Shown piece by piece: positions 34,568 to 46,940 of a stretch of 64,000 bases of DNA (position 1 is its first letter; each line of letters starts with the position of its first letter). A model generated the notes under the pieces. It had not been told where the DNA came from. It did not search any database and saw only the letters and a program-made list of their open reading frames with translations. The DNA comes from Margaritispora aquatica. Its lineage: Eukaryota; Ascomycota; Leotiomycetes; Helotiales; Discinellaceae. A program made the translations under genes and the position numbers. The DNA is taken from NCBI GenBank assembly GCA_007644065.1, contig VJWN01000007.1, forward strand, positions 2,014,167 through 2,078,166, written 5' to 3'.

Positions 34568-37500
34568 ATGTTTAACCAAACAGATCCTCGCATGTTCCAG
34601 CGGAATGCGGAGGGACGTGAAATACCGCAAGTGCCTCTGCATCATGTCGTTAACGACAATGGCGAGACCGAGACTGTGCATGCCCCCGATGGCCCCGTCG
34701 ACGGAATCTGGGGTGAGCGGGATGTTGGTGGACCAGTCAATCTCAGGAATGCCATGCATGATTTCGAGGAGATGCGGAGAGAATTGACGCAATTATCAAA
34801 GACGAGGAGTAGAAAGAGCGCAAAAAGTGTTACACGCCACCAATCGTCTGGCTTGAATCGTCAGATCAGTCGAGCATCCCAAGCAACGCAGCCGGAGCAG
34901 GAGTTTGATGTTGAGGCTCAGACTGAGATGGAGGTTGAAACTCCTGGGCAGGACAGTGAGGATACCGATTTCGAATTGGGGGATTTTCTCAAGGACGGAC
35001 ATTTTGAGAAAAGAAAGGATGGAGAGTCGGCTAAGAAAGTTGGTGTAGTGTATAAGAACTTGACTGTACAGGGCGTTGGGGCAACGGCAACCTTCGTCAA
35101 GACGTTGCCAAATGCTATCTTAGGTGTAAGCATATTTACAGCTTTTGTGAATCTCCTACTTTATACTAACACATTCTAGACTTTTGGTCCTGATCTGTAC
35201 CAAATTCTCGCACGTTTCATTCCTGGAATTCCAAAACCTGGATCCGCAGGAGAGAAGCGAAACTTAATCCATGACTTCTCCGGTGTTGTTCGAGACGGGG
35301 AAATGCTACTTGTTCTTGGACGGCCAGGCAGTGGATGCAGTACGTTCTTGAAGGCGGTTACCAACAAGCGAGAAGGCTTTGCTGGCGTGACTGGTGAAGT
35401 TTCATATGGTGGTATTCCAGCCGAGGAGCAAAGGAAGAACTATAGGGGTGAGGTCAACTACAATGAGGAAGATGATCAACATTTCCCTTCACTTACGGTT
35501 GAGCAAACACTTGAGTTTTCGCTACTCAACAAGACGAAAAAGCAGGAGAAAACTGATATTCCAATTATCATTAACGCTCTACTCAACATGTTTGGAATCT
35601 CTCATACTAGACACACCTTGGTTGGTGATGTAAGTCATCTACAGCAGCATGGTATATTCAGTGCTAACGAAATATAGGCATTTGTGCGTGGTGTTTCAGG
35701 GGGCGAGAGAAAGCGAGTGTCCATTGCAGAAACCCTAGCGACCAAGAGCACAGTGGTAGCTTGGGATAATAGTACCCGAGGTCTTGATGCCTCGACGGCA
35801 TTGGACTATGCGAATTCACTACGTGTTATGACAGACATCAGCAATAGAACGACGTTGGTTACTCTCTACCAGGCTGGTGAGGGTATTTACGATCTCGTGG
35901 ATAAGGTACTGGTTATTGACGAGGGCCGTATGGTTTATCAAGGTCCTGCGAGGTCTGCCAAGAAATACTTTCAAAATTTGGGATACCATTGCCCAGATAG
36001 ACAAACGACAGCAGATTTCTTGACAGCTTGCACCGATCCTACAGAACGCAGATTCCGGGAAAATTTCGACGGGCCAATTCCGAAGGGATCTGGAGAATTG
36101 GAGAAGGCATTCAGGGAAAGTGAGGACTATAAAGCTGTTTTAAAGGATATCGCAGACTATGAACAGATGCTTCATGAAACAGATCATGCCGATGCGCGAG
36201 AATTCAAGGAGTCAGTTCAACAAACGAAGTCAAAGACAGTCTCGAAGCGATCGAGTTATACGGTCAGCTTTATCCGACAAGTGACGGCTTGCACGAAGCG
36301 GGAATTCTGGCTTACATTTGGTGACAAAACAACACTTTACACCAAATTCTTCATCATCATTTCCAACGGCTTGATTTTCGGATCTCTGTTCTACGGCCAA
36401 TCTACCGATACAGGAGGTGCATTCTCTCGTGGAGGAACTCTTTTCTTTTCGATTCTATTTTTGGGCTGGCTCCAACTTTCAGAGCTGATGAAAGCTGTAT
36501 CTGGGCGAGCCATCATCGCACGACACAACGACTACGCCTTCTACAGGCCTTCTGCCGTTGTCATTGCAAGAGTTTTGCAAGATTTCCCGCTGCTGCTCAT
36601 GCAGGTCATTCCTTTCTCAATCATCATGTATTTTCTTACCGGATTGACGGTCGACGTCTCAAAGTTCTTCATTTACTTCCTCTTTATTTACGTCACAACC
36701 ATTTGTATCACGGCTCTGTACCGAATGTTTGCTGCTCTTTCGCCGGCTATCGACGACGCGGTTAGGTTTTCTGGTATTGCGCTCAATCTTTTGATGTAAG
36801 CTCCCATCCTGCACACTAAGCAAGCAATACACTGACTGCGAACCAGCATCTATACAGGCTACGTAATCCCCCAAACTCAGCTTTTGAGCGACTATATCTG
36901 GTTTGGTTGGCTCCGATGGGTCAATCCCATCGCATACAGTTTCGAGTCTGTCATTTCCGACGAATTCTACGACCGAACTATAGAGTGTGCACCATCTCAG
37001 ATTGTTCCGAGCGGACCTGGCTATAACGATCCTGCGTATCAAGGTTGCGCCTCCACTGGTGCGCAAGTAGGTTCTTTGAGCGTACCAGGTGCTGACTATC
37101 TGGCTACTTCATTCAACTATTCACGCAGTCATCTTTGGAGGAATTTTGGAGTCGTCATCGCGTTCACAGTGCTATATATTGTCATCACAATGGTTGCTTC
37201 CGAACTCTTCGATTTCACAGCTGGTGGAGGCGGTGCTCTCGAGTTCAAGAGATCTAAAGCTGCTAAGAACAAAGTAAAAGCTGCAACGGCACCCTCAGAC
37301 GAAGAGTCTGGACCAAAAGCTAAGCCGACCAGTGGAGGCTCTTCAGATACTAGCCAGACGTTTGATGGTGGTGCCGAGGAGGAGGCTTTGCAAGAGATTT
37401 CCGGCTCAGAAAGCGTCTTCACATGGGAAGATGTTGAATATACCGTCCCATATATGGGTGGCGAGCGGAAACTTCTCAACAAGGTCAATGGATATGCGAA

Positions 37501-39541
37501 ACCTGGTTTCAGTGAGTCTACATAGAGTCATTTTGTGGATTAGGCTAACTAGGATAGTGATTGCACTCATGGGAGCATCTGGAGCTGGCAAAACCACACT
37601 TCTAAATACTTTGTCTCAGAGACAGAAGACGGGTGTGGTCAGTGGAGATATGCTTGTAGACGGTCGTCCACTCGATGAAGAGTTCCAACGTGGAACAGGC
37701 TTTTGCGAGCAAATGGATCTTCACGATGGTACAGCCACCATCCGTGAGGCTCTCGAGTTTAGCGCCATTCTTCGACAGGACCGAGAAATCTCGAGGGAAG
37801 ACAAGATCGCTTACGTCGAGAAGATTTTGGACCTACTGGAGCTGAGGGACATGCAAGACGCTTTAGTGAGATGTCTCGGTGTCGAGCAAAGAAAGCGAGT
37901 CACGATTGGTGTTGAGCTTGCCGCAAAACCCAACTTGTTACTCTTCCTGGATGAACCAACTTCCGGTCTCGACTCTCAGTCCGCATATTCCATTGTGCGC
38001 TTCCTGAAGAAGCTCTCCTCCGCTGGCCAAGCAATCGTTTGCACAATCCATCAGCCATCCTCCGTCCTCATTCAAGAATTTGACATGATTCTTGCACTCA
38101 ACCCAGGTGGAAATACGTTCTACTTTGGTCCTGTCGGCGACAACGGCAAAGACGTAATCAAATATTTCGGTGATCGAGGCGTGCACTGCCCTAAGGGCAA
38201 GAACATTGCTGAATTCATCCTCGAGACAGCAGCCAAAGGCGGGAAACGCGAGGACGGCAAGAAGCTCAATTGGAACGACGAATGGCTTAATTCCGACGAA
38301 GCGAGAGGTGTGAAGGAGGAGATCAAACGCATCAAAGAAGCACGTTCCAAGATCCCAGCCCGCGAAGCGAATACTCAACACGAGTTCGCATCTCCTGTCA
38401 TGCTGCAGACCACCGAGCTCACTAAGCGCCTATTCATCCAATACTGGCGTGATCCATCTTATCTATACGGCAAACTCTTCACTTCAGTCATCATCGGCAT
38501 CTTCAATGGCTTTACCTTCTGGCAGCTGGGCAACACGATTGTGGATATGCAAAACCGCATGTTCACATCGTTCTTGATTCTGCTCATCCCACCAACGATT
38601 GTCAATGCTGTAGTGCCCAAGTTCTACCAGAATCGTGCGCTGTGGGAGGCCAGAGAGCTACCGAGTAGAATTTATGGATGGGTTGCGTTTTGTACTGCTA
38701 ATGTGGTTGCTGAGATTCCCATTGCGATCTTGGGTGCGACGATTTACTGGGTTTTGTGGTACTGGCCCACTGGATTGCCTACCGACTCGTCAACGGCTGG
38801 ATATGTGTTCTTGATGACGATGTTGTTCTTTGTAAGTGCCCCTCATTTTCTAGTTGCAGAGAACATTCTCAAGAACTCCTTTCGTGTCACATTTCCTTAT
38901 GCTTAGAAAACGTACACTAACCCTTCTACCAGCTCTTCCAAGCATCTTGGGGCCAATGGATCTGCGCCTTTGCTCCGTCTTTCACCGTCATTTCAAATAT
39001 CCTCCCATTCTTCTTCGTCATGTTCTCCCTCTTCAATGGCGTCGTGCGTCCCTACTCCCAACTCTCCGTCTTCTGGCGTTACTGGCTCTACTACCTCAAC
39101 CCTTCAACATACTGGATCGGGGGTGTCCTCGCCGCCACACTGCCCTCCCAGCCCGTCGAATGCTCTCCACAGGAAGCAGCCTACTTTAACCCGCCACCAG
39201 GCTCAACATGCGCCGCGTACGCAGGTGACTTCGTCACTACTGCTGCTGGGTACCTGACGAATCCGGATGCGATGACCAATTGCGGGTACTGCCAGTACAG
39301 TTCTGGCGTTGACTATCTGGCTACGCTTAATATCAAGCCGAGCGATAAGTGGAGGAATTTTGGGATTTTCCTGGGCTTCTGCATTAGCAACTGGGCGCTG
39401 GTGTATTTCTTCATTTATACGGTTAGGATCAAAGGGTGGAGCTTTGGCTTTTCATCTTTGTTCTCGGTGTTGGGGAAGGGTGTGGGGATTGTTAAGGGGA
39501 TTTTCAAGAAGAAGGAAAGGAAGGGCGATGAGGAAAAGTGA
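34568..39541 (+). CDS. Full-size PDR-type ABC transporter (ABCG)
   Basis: A 1557-residue plasma-membrane exporter of the fungal pleiotropic drug resistance family, order (NBD-TMD)x2. Exons are 34568-35125, 35180-35629, 35678-36795, 36847-37511, 37558-38831 and 38933-39541, in phase. NBD1 has the family-typical degenerate Walker A GRPGSGCST (no Lys), signature VSGGERKRVS and WDNSTRGLD. NBD2 has GASGAGKTT, the degenerate signature LGVEQRKRVT and LFLDEPTSGLD. Six-helix membrane domains follow each NBD, and the large loop after the last helices carries cysteines. The long acidic N-terminal tail and the linker with TFDGG are usual. Asymmetric NBDs are normal for this family, not a defect. It effluxes lipophilic toxicants such as azoles in relatives; its substrate here is unknown. 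It lies 16.6 kb from the PKS, so it is unlikely to be part of that cluster. Confidence 0.95.
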
Positions 39542-40106
39542 AGGAAAGGCCGATCACGAGAAGCGAAATTTGCAAATTAGATGATACACACTAAAGCGCT
39601 GGTAGTCTTTGATCTTAGATGGCGTTAGCAAGTTCGAACTTCCGTTTATCATGTAGATATCAATACCTTTAGAACGTATAATGAATCTAGATAGAGACAC
39701 CTCCAGTATTTCATCTCAATTAGTGGAGGCATTCCCCTACAAGATGGTAGCTCGCTTAATCTTTCACAACATAAAACTCCTCTCATATCACCACAAACAT
39801 AATATAGCATCGAGTAAACGATCTATTTAGATTTAAAAAATGACTAACAGGAAGAATATGCTAGATATCTTGTCCCAAAATGTCTTCAGATCTTCTGATG
39901 CACATGAATACATCACGTGATAAAATGCAAGGGCTCGAGCCGCCTCAATGACGTCGACATGATCCCTTGAATGTTGATCATGAAGAAGATCAAGCAAAAG
40001 TCGCGCTGCATCGAAGCTAGTTACTAGACGCGTCGAAAGGTAGTTAAGCTTTAATTTGTACTTTCCAATCTCGTCTTGTTCAGCTTTCTCTGCTGTTCCA
40101 ATTTGA
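39542..40106. promoter_or_regulatory. Intergenic region with uve1 promoter
   Basis: These 565 bases hold the transporter 3' end and the uve1 promoter. An ACGCGT (MluI cell-cycle box core) lies at 40028-40033, 79 bases before the first ATG of uve1. Confidence 0.4.
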
Positions 40107-42762
40107 ATGCGCTTTTCCCTTTCATTGTGCCTGCAAAGTAGCAGAAGTTTCACCATTTCACAACACCTTAAAAGTAATACACAATCCCAAAGCTACGCAT
40201 TCAGTCGGCGAATAGTTTCAATGTCTCCAAAACGTAAAAGATCCTCAGTTGTAGCTCCACCTGGAGCCGATCGTATCGAAACCCCAATCCTACCACCTCA
40301 ATCAGCCATAAAGCCGCCTCCCAAAAGACGAGCATCGCGTAAGCTAGGAGTTGATGCGAATCCTGATCATAATGCGGAGATTTTGGACGGAAAGGCAGCA
40401 TTGAGGGCGAGTCCGGATGCTGATGAGAAGGGCGAAGCGATGGCCATTGAGAAAGTTAACACACTTGTACCGCCACCGTATACAAATGGCACCAATGGCA
40501 ACAAGCGTGAAAACAGCGATTCCTCGTTATCTGATATAAGAGACGAAATACCAGGGCCTAGTCCTGCCAAGAAGACGAGGAAGCCAACGAAAAGTTCGAT
40601 AGCTGCGAAAAAGGGTTCAGATGAGATCAAAGCTTTCAAAGCTGAGCAAGCTGCTAAGAAAGCTAAAGAGACAAAAATAAAGAAGGAGGACGATGAGGAC
40701 GAATGGGACAAGAGAGGCGATCCTGATGGGGATGATGAACTAATGGGCGAGGATGTAGATATCGTGAAGAAAGAGGCAGGACGGCCGCCACCAGTGAATA
40801 GTGATTATCTACCACTTCCATGGAAGGGGAGGTTAGGTTACGTAAGTAAGAATTCTTGTGTGGGATCTATTTCTGATTCATTTTATGTAGGCATGCCTGA
40901 ACACATACCTAAGATTCTCAAATCCACCAGTATTCACCTCGCGAACATGTCGAATGGCGTCGATAGTTGAACATCGACACCCTCTCAAAGACCCCAAGCA
41001 GCCCGAACATGTCACAAAAAATCGACCTGACAAAACTAAGCCTGCGTCGATTGAGCGAGGCCAGCGATATGTAGAGGAATTGTGCTTAGCCAATGTACGT
41101 GACATTCCAAAAATGCTACGATGGAATGACAAATATGGAATCAAGTTCATGCGCTTGAGCTCAGAAATGTTCCCCTTCGCAAGTCATGCCGAGTTTGGAT
41201 ACAAGCTTGCCCCTTTTGCAAGCGAGGCACTTGCTGAGGCAGGTCGTGTTGCTACAGAGCTTGGCCATAGACTCAGTACTCATCCTGGTCAATTTACCCA
41301 GCTTGGGTCTCCGCGCGCCGAAGTCATCAAAAACGCTTTTCGAGACCTGGAATACCATGATGAGATGCTGTCTTTATTGAAACAGCCAGAGCAGCAGGAC
41401 CGCGACACTGTCATGATACTTCACATGGGAGGCACTTTTGGTGACAAAGCTGCAACACTTGACCGATTTAGGGAGAATTATAAGCAGTTGTCTCCATCTA
41501 TCAAGATGCGGCTTGTCCTTGAGAATGATGATGTCTCTTGGTCCGTTCATGATTTGTTACCGATATGTGAAGAACTAAACATTCCTTTGTGGTATGCCGC
41601 TCTTTTCACTTCAATCTTCATAATGCCTTCAATATAGATTTTCCAGGGTATTTCATACTCCGCTCACAAATACTGCATCCCAATTTGCCATAAAGAATAC
41701 TGATTCGAGCTTTATAGTCTTGATTTTCACCACCATAATATTATATTTGATCAATCACAAATCAGGGAAGGCACTCTAGATATCATGCAGCTATATCCAA
41801 GGATAAAAGCAACATGGGACAGGAAGAAGATACGCCAGAAGATGCACTACAGTGAACCATGCCCAGAAGCAATTACAGGTCGTCAGCGAAGGAAGCATAA
41901 TCCACGTCCAATCACTCTCCCTCCTTGTCCAAATGACATGGATCTCATGATTGAGGCTAAAGATAAAGAGCAAGCAGTGTTCGAGCTGATGAGAACACTC
42001 AAGCTGCCTGGCTGGGCCACTTTTAACAACATCATTCCATATGAACGTTCGGATGATAACAAACCTTTGCCTAAGAAGGCCAAGAAGAAGAAAACCAAGA
42101 AGCAAATTGCCACTGAGATTGAAGAATTTGGGAAGGAGCTGAGTGAAGAGGAAGATGATGTGAAACCGGTCGTTGAAGATGCTGATTTAGGCATGGGAGG
42201 GCCAGAGAATAGAGTCTACTGGCCGACTGGTATGGAAGAATGGTTGAGACCGAAAAAGCGAGAGGTCAAAAAGAAAGGTGGTGATGATGAGGAGGAAATG
42301 TTCAAATATCCCACCCCGGCAAACTTCCAAGCTAGGAAGGCCATTGAAGCAAAAAACAAGGAACTCTTCAGTGAGGAGATGAAGGAGAAGTTAAAGGAAG
42401 CTACTTGTGTCCTCGATGTCAAAAATATTCTAGATGGGATCAAAGCCGCGGGGCCTGGCAATGTAGAGAGTGAGGAGGACGAGGACGAGGGAAAACCCAA
42501 TGGTACAAAGAAAAAAGCAACGCCCAGGAAGAAAGCTGCAACTCCTAAGGCGACGCTTGTAAAGAAGAAGAAGGGTGCAAAAATTCCACCTGTTGAGAAA
42601 GGTGGTTATGAGGACGAGGATGAAAGTATGTCTGATTTATCGGATGATAACGATGAGATTTCAGGCGTGCCAGAGGTTTCAGCGACAAAGAGACAGAGCG
42701 GAAGAGCTAAGGGAAAGAAGCAAAGCTATGTTGAAGCTGAAGGTGGTTCTGATGAGGAGTGA
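40107..42762 (+). CDS. uve1: UV-damage endonuclease Uve1/UVDE
   Basis: An apurinic/UV-dimer endonuclease that nicks 5' of photoproducts and starts alternative excision repair. Exons are 40107-40841, 40891-41591 and 41718-42762, giving 826 residues from the first ATG or 788 from the second (40221). The TIM-barrel core shows GYACLNTYLR, HPGQFTQLGS, LENDD and DFHHHN, which carry metal ligands of the family, and HYSEP. The first 38 residues (MRFSLSLCLQSSRSF, no acidic residues, several Arg/Lys) look like a mitochondrial presequence, followed by MSPKRKRS, a nuclear-signal-like start. Long Lys/Glu-rich tails flank the core on both sides, making it larger than S. pombe Uve1. Dual localisation through alternative starts is inferred. 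Confidence 0.93.
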
Positions 42763-43352
42763 TATCGTTGGACAGTTAGTTTCCTCTCAGTTGTGCAAAA
42801 CTAAGCGAGCATGCGAGCAGAGTTAGAAGGGCCATTTGGAGAAACTGTCCTGGACTTGGGCTATTGGATATGCCTCAGATTTCCGAGAGAGGTTAGCTAG
42901 GTATACATTGAATTCTAGGAAAGGTTGCTGCCCAGCGATATTATAATGCCAATAATTTCAGGATGGTGAGGTGCTTAAACTTTTTAAACTTACTTCGTGC
43001 ATTACTACATTAGATTAATTTTCAATGTACTTCAAATTCTCATTGAGCACGATTCGGATTTCAAGACAATTATCTGCGTACTCCATCGAATAGAAAATTA
43101 GTATATTTGAACTACACGTTTCGCTTTATGAAAGATCTTGGATGCTTAGGTAGGCAGTACACATCAACACGTGATACAGAGTTTCTGTCGTGAAAGACGG
43201 GACTTTCCTCGGACGCGTCTGCGAGACCATTGACTGCGACTTGCTCAACACTAACGAAAGAAGGCCAAAGACAAATCCAATGATTACGAGAGGGACATTG
43301 CTTCCGAAAATATATACTAGAGGCTTAATTGAGGACTGACGACGCGTCCACC
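42763..43352. promoter_or_regulatory. Intergenic region with srs2 promoter
   Basis: These 590 bases between two same-strand repair genes hold the uve1 3' end and the srs2 promoter. ACGCGT boxes occur at 43213-43218 and 43342-43347; the second is six bases before the srs2 ATG. MBF-type factors bind this core in yeasts. Confidence 0.4.
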
Positions 43353-46300
43353 ATGTCCCACGATGGACTTCTGGCTAACCTCAACCCATCACAACATGCA
43401 GCAGTATCCTCCTTCGCAGACACATTGGCCATTCTCGCTGGACCCGGAAGTGGAAAAACACATACGCTCACCTCACGAACGGCGTGGCTACTAGCTCAAG
43501 GCCTACAGCCATGGAACATCATTGTCGCGACATTTACAGTCAAGGCGGCGCGCGAGATGAAGGAGCGGATTGGAAAGCTGATTGGCAATGGATTGGAATC
43601 GAAATTAATACTCGGCACCTTTCATAGTATATCTCGACGATATCTGGCGCGTTATGGGCATTTAATCGGGCTGAAGAAGGATTTCGGCATCGCGGATAAT
43701 GGTGACTCTTTGGCGATTCTGAAGCGCATTGTCAAGCGGCACAACTATACAATGGACGAGAAGGTTGCTAGGTCGCGGATCAGTGGTTTAAAGGCTAGGA
43801 TGTCAGGATATGGAGGTGACAATGAAGAGCGTAAGAAGCCAGCTAAGAAATCCGTCGAGGAGCAGGAATTTGGGGCTATCTTCGCACACTACGAAGAAGC
43901 TCTGCAAAGGTCAAATCTCCTGGACTATGATGACTTGCTGCTGCGATGCGCAGAGTTGCTCCGGAAACATCCATCTTGTGTTTCTAACGTGGAAGCCGTT
44001 CTTATTGACGAGTTCCAAGATACGAATATTGTACAATTTGATCTTATGCGCTTGTTTGCAGCTCAGCGAAAACGAATCACCATTGTTGGAGATCCAGATC
44101 AAAGTATATACGGATTTCGTGCCGCAGAAATCAAGAACTATAAGCGGATGCTTCACCAGTACCCAGACACCGTAACCATTGCATTGGAAGAAAACTACAG
44201 ATCTTCTGGTTCCATCCTCCTTACGGCACTTAGTGTTATTGAGCAGGATAGCTCAAGAGTTTCCAAATCCTTACTTGCAACCCACACAGTTGGAACAAGG
44301 CCTGTCTTGCGGAAACTGGCAAATGCACATAAAGAGGCAGAATGGATTATCACTGAAATACAGAGAGTGAAGGGTCTGACGGGAGATTTGTTAGATTTGA
44401 ATGATTTTGCAATTTTACTTAGATCAGCTGCCCTCTCTCGACTTATTGAAAGTGAATTAGGCAAAGCCGGCATTGCATATCGGATGGTTGGTAGGTTTTA
44501 TCAGTATCAACTTTTGGACGTTCGTCCACTAATATTGCACATAGGTGGACTCAAGTTCTTTGATCGAGTTGAAGTCAAAACCATATTAGACTACTTACGT
44601 GTAATAAACCAACCTGACAATAACGATGCACTTGCACGGATTATCAACAATCCCTCGAGGAGGATAGGCGAGATCACGATCAAGGGATTATTGGAAGAAG
44701 CAGATGGTTTGAAAATCACTCTTTGGACATTGATCTTGGGAGTGGTTCAGGGTAAGCGGAGGGCGAAAACGAAACTATCAATGCAGACAGACTCAGGCCT
44801 GACACGTTTCGTGAACATCATATTGACGGCGAGAAATAAGATGGCTGGACCTCAGAAGGAATTAAAAAATATACCAGACGTCATCAAATTTGTGGTTAAG
44901 AAGACAGACTATGAGACGTGGCTTGAAGAGCACCATGGTGATGTCCACAAATCCCGTTGGGCGAATGTGGAAGAGTTGATAACTCAAGCGTCAGACTTCC
45001 AAGATATGATATCTTGTGGCTATGAGGACGACGCTTTACCCCAAATCGATGATCTCGAGCAAGCAGATGATGAGGATTGGCTATCAAAATTCCTGGCCAA
45101 TGTGAGTCTTGCAGCAGATAACAAGTCAAACGACGGCGAAGGCACGCCCACTGCGCAAGTCACCATATCAACGATTCACGCTGCGAAGGGTCTCGAGTGG
45201 CCCGTCGTTTTCATTCCTGCTGTATATGGAGGATCAATACCCCACTCCAGATCCGAGGATACAAATGAAGAGCGAAGAATATTTTATGTTGCAATGACAA
45301 GAGCTAAGTCACTATTATATATGAGTTGTCCGCTCAAGAACTCGAGATCAGAGGAAACAACTCTCTCGCCTTTCCTGACACCAGCTGCTCTGGCCCCTCT
45401 TCTTGACCAACAAGGTCCTGCTCTTCGATCTTCTGCTGTAGAGACAATGGCTATGATACTGAGGCGAGGGCTGCCAACGAAAGAGTCCATCTCAAAATCT
45501 TCACTCCATCTTCGGAGCTCCGAGGACAACCTATATCCTCTCGATGGGGAAGAAGACGAGGGAGAGAAGGAATCTAGATGGCATGGCAAGAATGGAAATC
45601 CTACTTTCACCCTTGGACAACAAGGAGCCAAGAGACGTCGTATCGAACTTGGTAAATCTATTAGTAACTTAGAGGAGGGACCATCACAGCCTTGGCAACC
45701 TGCATATGCAACGACAATGGAACGAGCAGCCAGCTTCACTGCAACAGCTGCAGGTGGATTCATGAGTGCGGGATCGCATATGCAGGTGCTGAAGGAGCAA
45801 GCTCTGGATTGTGTTGCTAAGGACGTCCCAGAAGGTGGTGGTAACAAAGACAGAAAGAAAGTGGTAAAACATAAATCAAAACTCGCTGAAGGACAAGGCA
45901 CCTTGTTTGGATTTTTAGGAAAGCCTAAACCTGAAGTTGCCAAAGCAGCTGCTGTTAGGGCACGATACGATGCTGCTGAGCTTCCGCCAACTTTCCCAGC
46001 TTTGAGAAATATCAACGAGGCGCGAACATGCCAAAACGATGGCAAAAGTAACAATCATGCTATTGCATCTTCTCTGTCTCATCACCGACTAGGGACAAAT
46101 TCGCTGGTCAAGCCTCAAAAGAAAGGTCTACTAGAACAACATGGTCGAAATGACTACGTCTTTCTATCTAGCTCCCCACCCCGAGCCAAACCTCAGGAAG
46201 AATCGATACCAGATAAAAGCTTGACAGCGAAACCACCTCTATTACCTCTGATTCGTCCAGCACTCTCGACGCATCAAACTACAGTATCCATGCTGCAGAC

Positions 46301-46409
46301 GTCGAATGGTGGGGTAAAGACATATGGGGTGAAGCGGAGTATGGATGGCTGGAAGAATGCAGGTGGAGGAACGAAGGCTTTCAAACCTCCAACCATGAAA
46401 CGACAATAA
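43353..46409 (+). CDS. srs2: UvrD/Rep-family DNA helicase Srs2
   Basis: A 1018-residue single-exon SF1A 3'-5' helicase that dismantles Rad51 filaments and restrains recombination at replication forks. Motifs in order: Q-motif region LNPSQHAAV, motif I GPGSGKT with Lys35, motif II LIDEFQDTN, motif III GDPDQSIYGFR, motif IV LEENYRSSG, motif V TIHAAKGLEW and motif VI FYVAMTRAK. The C-terminal third is disordered. It contains QGTLFGFL at residues 848-855, which fits a PCNA-interacting peptide pattern (QxxLxxFL). The ATG at 43353 sits in an ACCATG context. It is followed on the same strand by unrelated sequence and preceded by uve1. Confidence 0.94.
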   Translation: MSHDGLLANLNPSQHAAVSSFADTLAILAGPGSGKTHTLTSRTAWLLAQGLQPWNIIVATFTVKAAREMKERIGKLIGNGLESKLILGTFHSISRRYLARYGHLIGLKKDFGIADNGDSLAILKRIVKRHNYTMDEKVARSRISGLKARMSGYGGDNEERKKPAKKSVEEQEFGAIFAHYEEALQRSNLLDYDDLLLRCAELLRKHPSCVSNVEAVLIDEFQDTNIVQFDLMRLFAAQRKRITIVGDPDQSIYGFRAAEIKNYKRMLHQYPDTVTIALEENYRSSGSILLTALSVIEQDSSRVSKSLLATHTVGTRPVLRKLANAHKEAEWIITEIQRVKGLTGDLLDLNDFAILLRSAALSRLIESELGKAGIAYRMVGRFYQYQLLDVRPLILHIGGLKFFDRVEVKTILDYLRVINQPDNNDALARIINNPSRRIGEITIKGLLEEADGLKITLWTLILGVVQGKRRAKTKLSMQTDSGLTRFVNIILTARNKMAGPQKELKNIPDVIKFVVKKTDYETWLEEHHGDVHKSRWANVEELITQASDFQDMISCGYEDDALPQIDDLEQADDEDWLSKFLANVSLAADNKSNDGEGTPTAQVTISTIHAAKGLEWPVVFIPAVYGGSIPHSRSEDTNEERRIFYVAMTRAKSLLYMSCPLKNSRSEETTLSPFLTPAALAPLLDQQGPALRSSAVETMAMILRRGLPTKESISKSSLHLRSSEDNLYPLDGEEDEGEKESRWHGKNGNPTFTLGQQGAKRRRIELGKSISNLEEGPSQPWQPAYATTMERAASFTATAAGGFMSAGSHMQVLKEQALDCVAKDVPEGGGNKDRKKVVKHKSKLAEGQGTLFGFLGKPKPEVAKAAAVRARYDAAELPPTFPALRNINEARTCQNDGKSNNHAIASSLSHHRLGTNSLVKPQKKGLLEQHGRNDYVFLSSSPPRAKPQEESIPDKSLTAKPPLLPLIRPALSTHQTTVSMLQTSNGGVKTYGVKRSMDGWKNAGGGTKAFKPPTMKRQ

Positions 46410-46903
46410 TGATTATGACTATGATTATGATACAGGATTTGATTGATAAGTGCAGTGTTGTTGGTTCATGAGGACCCGTCTTGGTTGTTGCGTTGCTTGG
46501 CTAAGCTAGAAAGACACTGGATGGGTCTCGTTGCATAAAATTCGCTTCACAGCCATGCACCAAAACCGATTCAAATTGCTGACCAACTTCATCAAGGTGT
46601 TCCCTGCCAAGCACACTTCCAAGTGCACATCCTTGTGAAGTATTTCCGACCGTACGGAGGTAAGAAACTTCATGATTCACCCAACCAGGTCAATCTATTC
46701 GGGTTTCCAATCTACCCCACAGAAGTCTCCATTGTTTTTCCCAAGAATTCACGGTCATTCAAAAGCAGACATATTGAACGAGTCTGGCAACTCAATGCAG
46801 TTGCTAGTGGGAATTGATCAGCCTGAAGTGAAGAACACATCTCATCTTAGTTATGCAATTCATCCCTCTTGGTCTTTCATAGAATACGAAGTTATGACAT
46901 GTG

Positions 46904-46905
<2 letters not shown>

Positions 46906-46938
<33 letters not shown>
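46906..46938. repeat. (CA)16 microsatellite
   Basis: An uninterrupted CA dinucleotide tract of 33 bases, followed by a C-rich CCCACC stretch. It is likely to vary in length between strains. Confidence 0.95.

Positions 46939-46940
<2 letters not shown>

Noticed and set aside
35180..35629. Missing lysine in Walker A of the first ABC domain read as a defect
   Set aside because: GRPGSGCST is the normal degenerate form in fungal PDR transporters.
45284..46054. 256-codon minus-strand open frame
   Set aside because: It is antisense to the C-terminal half of srs2, whose helicase motifs prove the plus strand codes.
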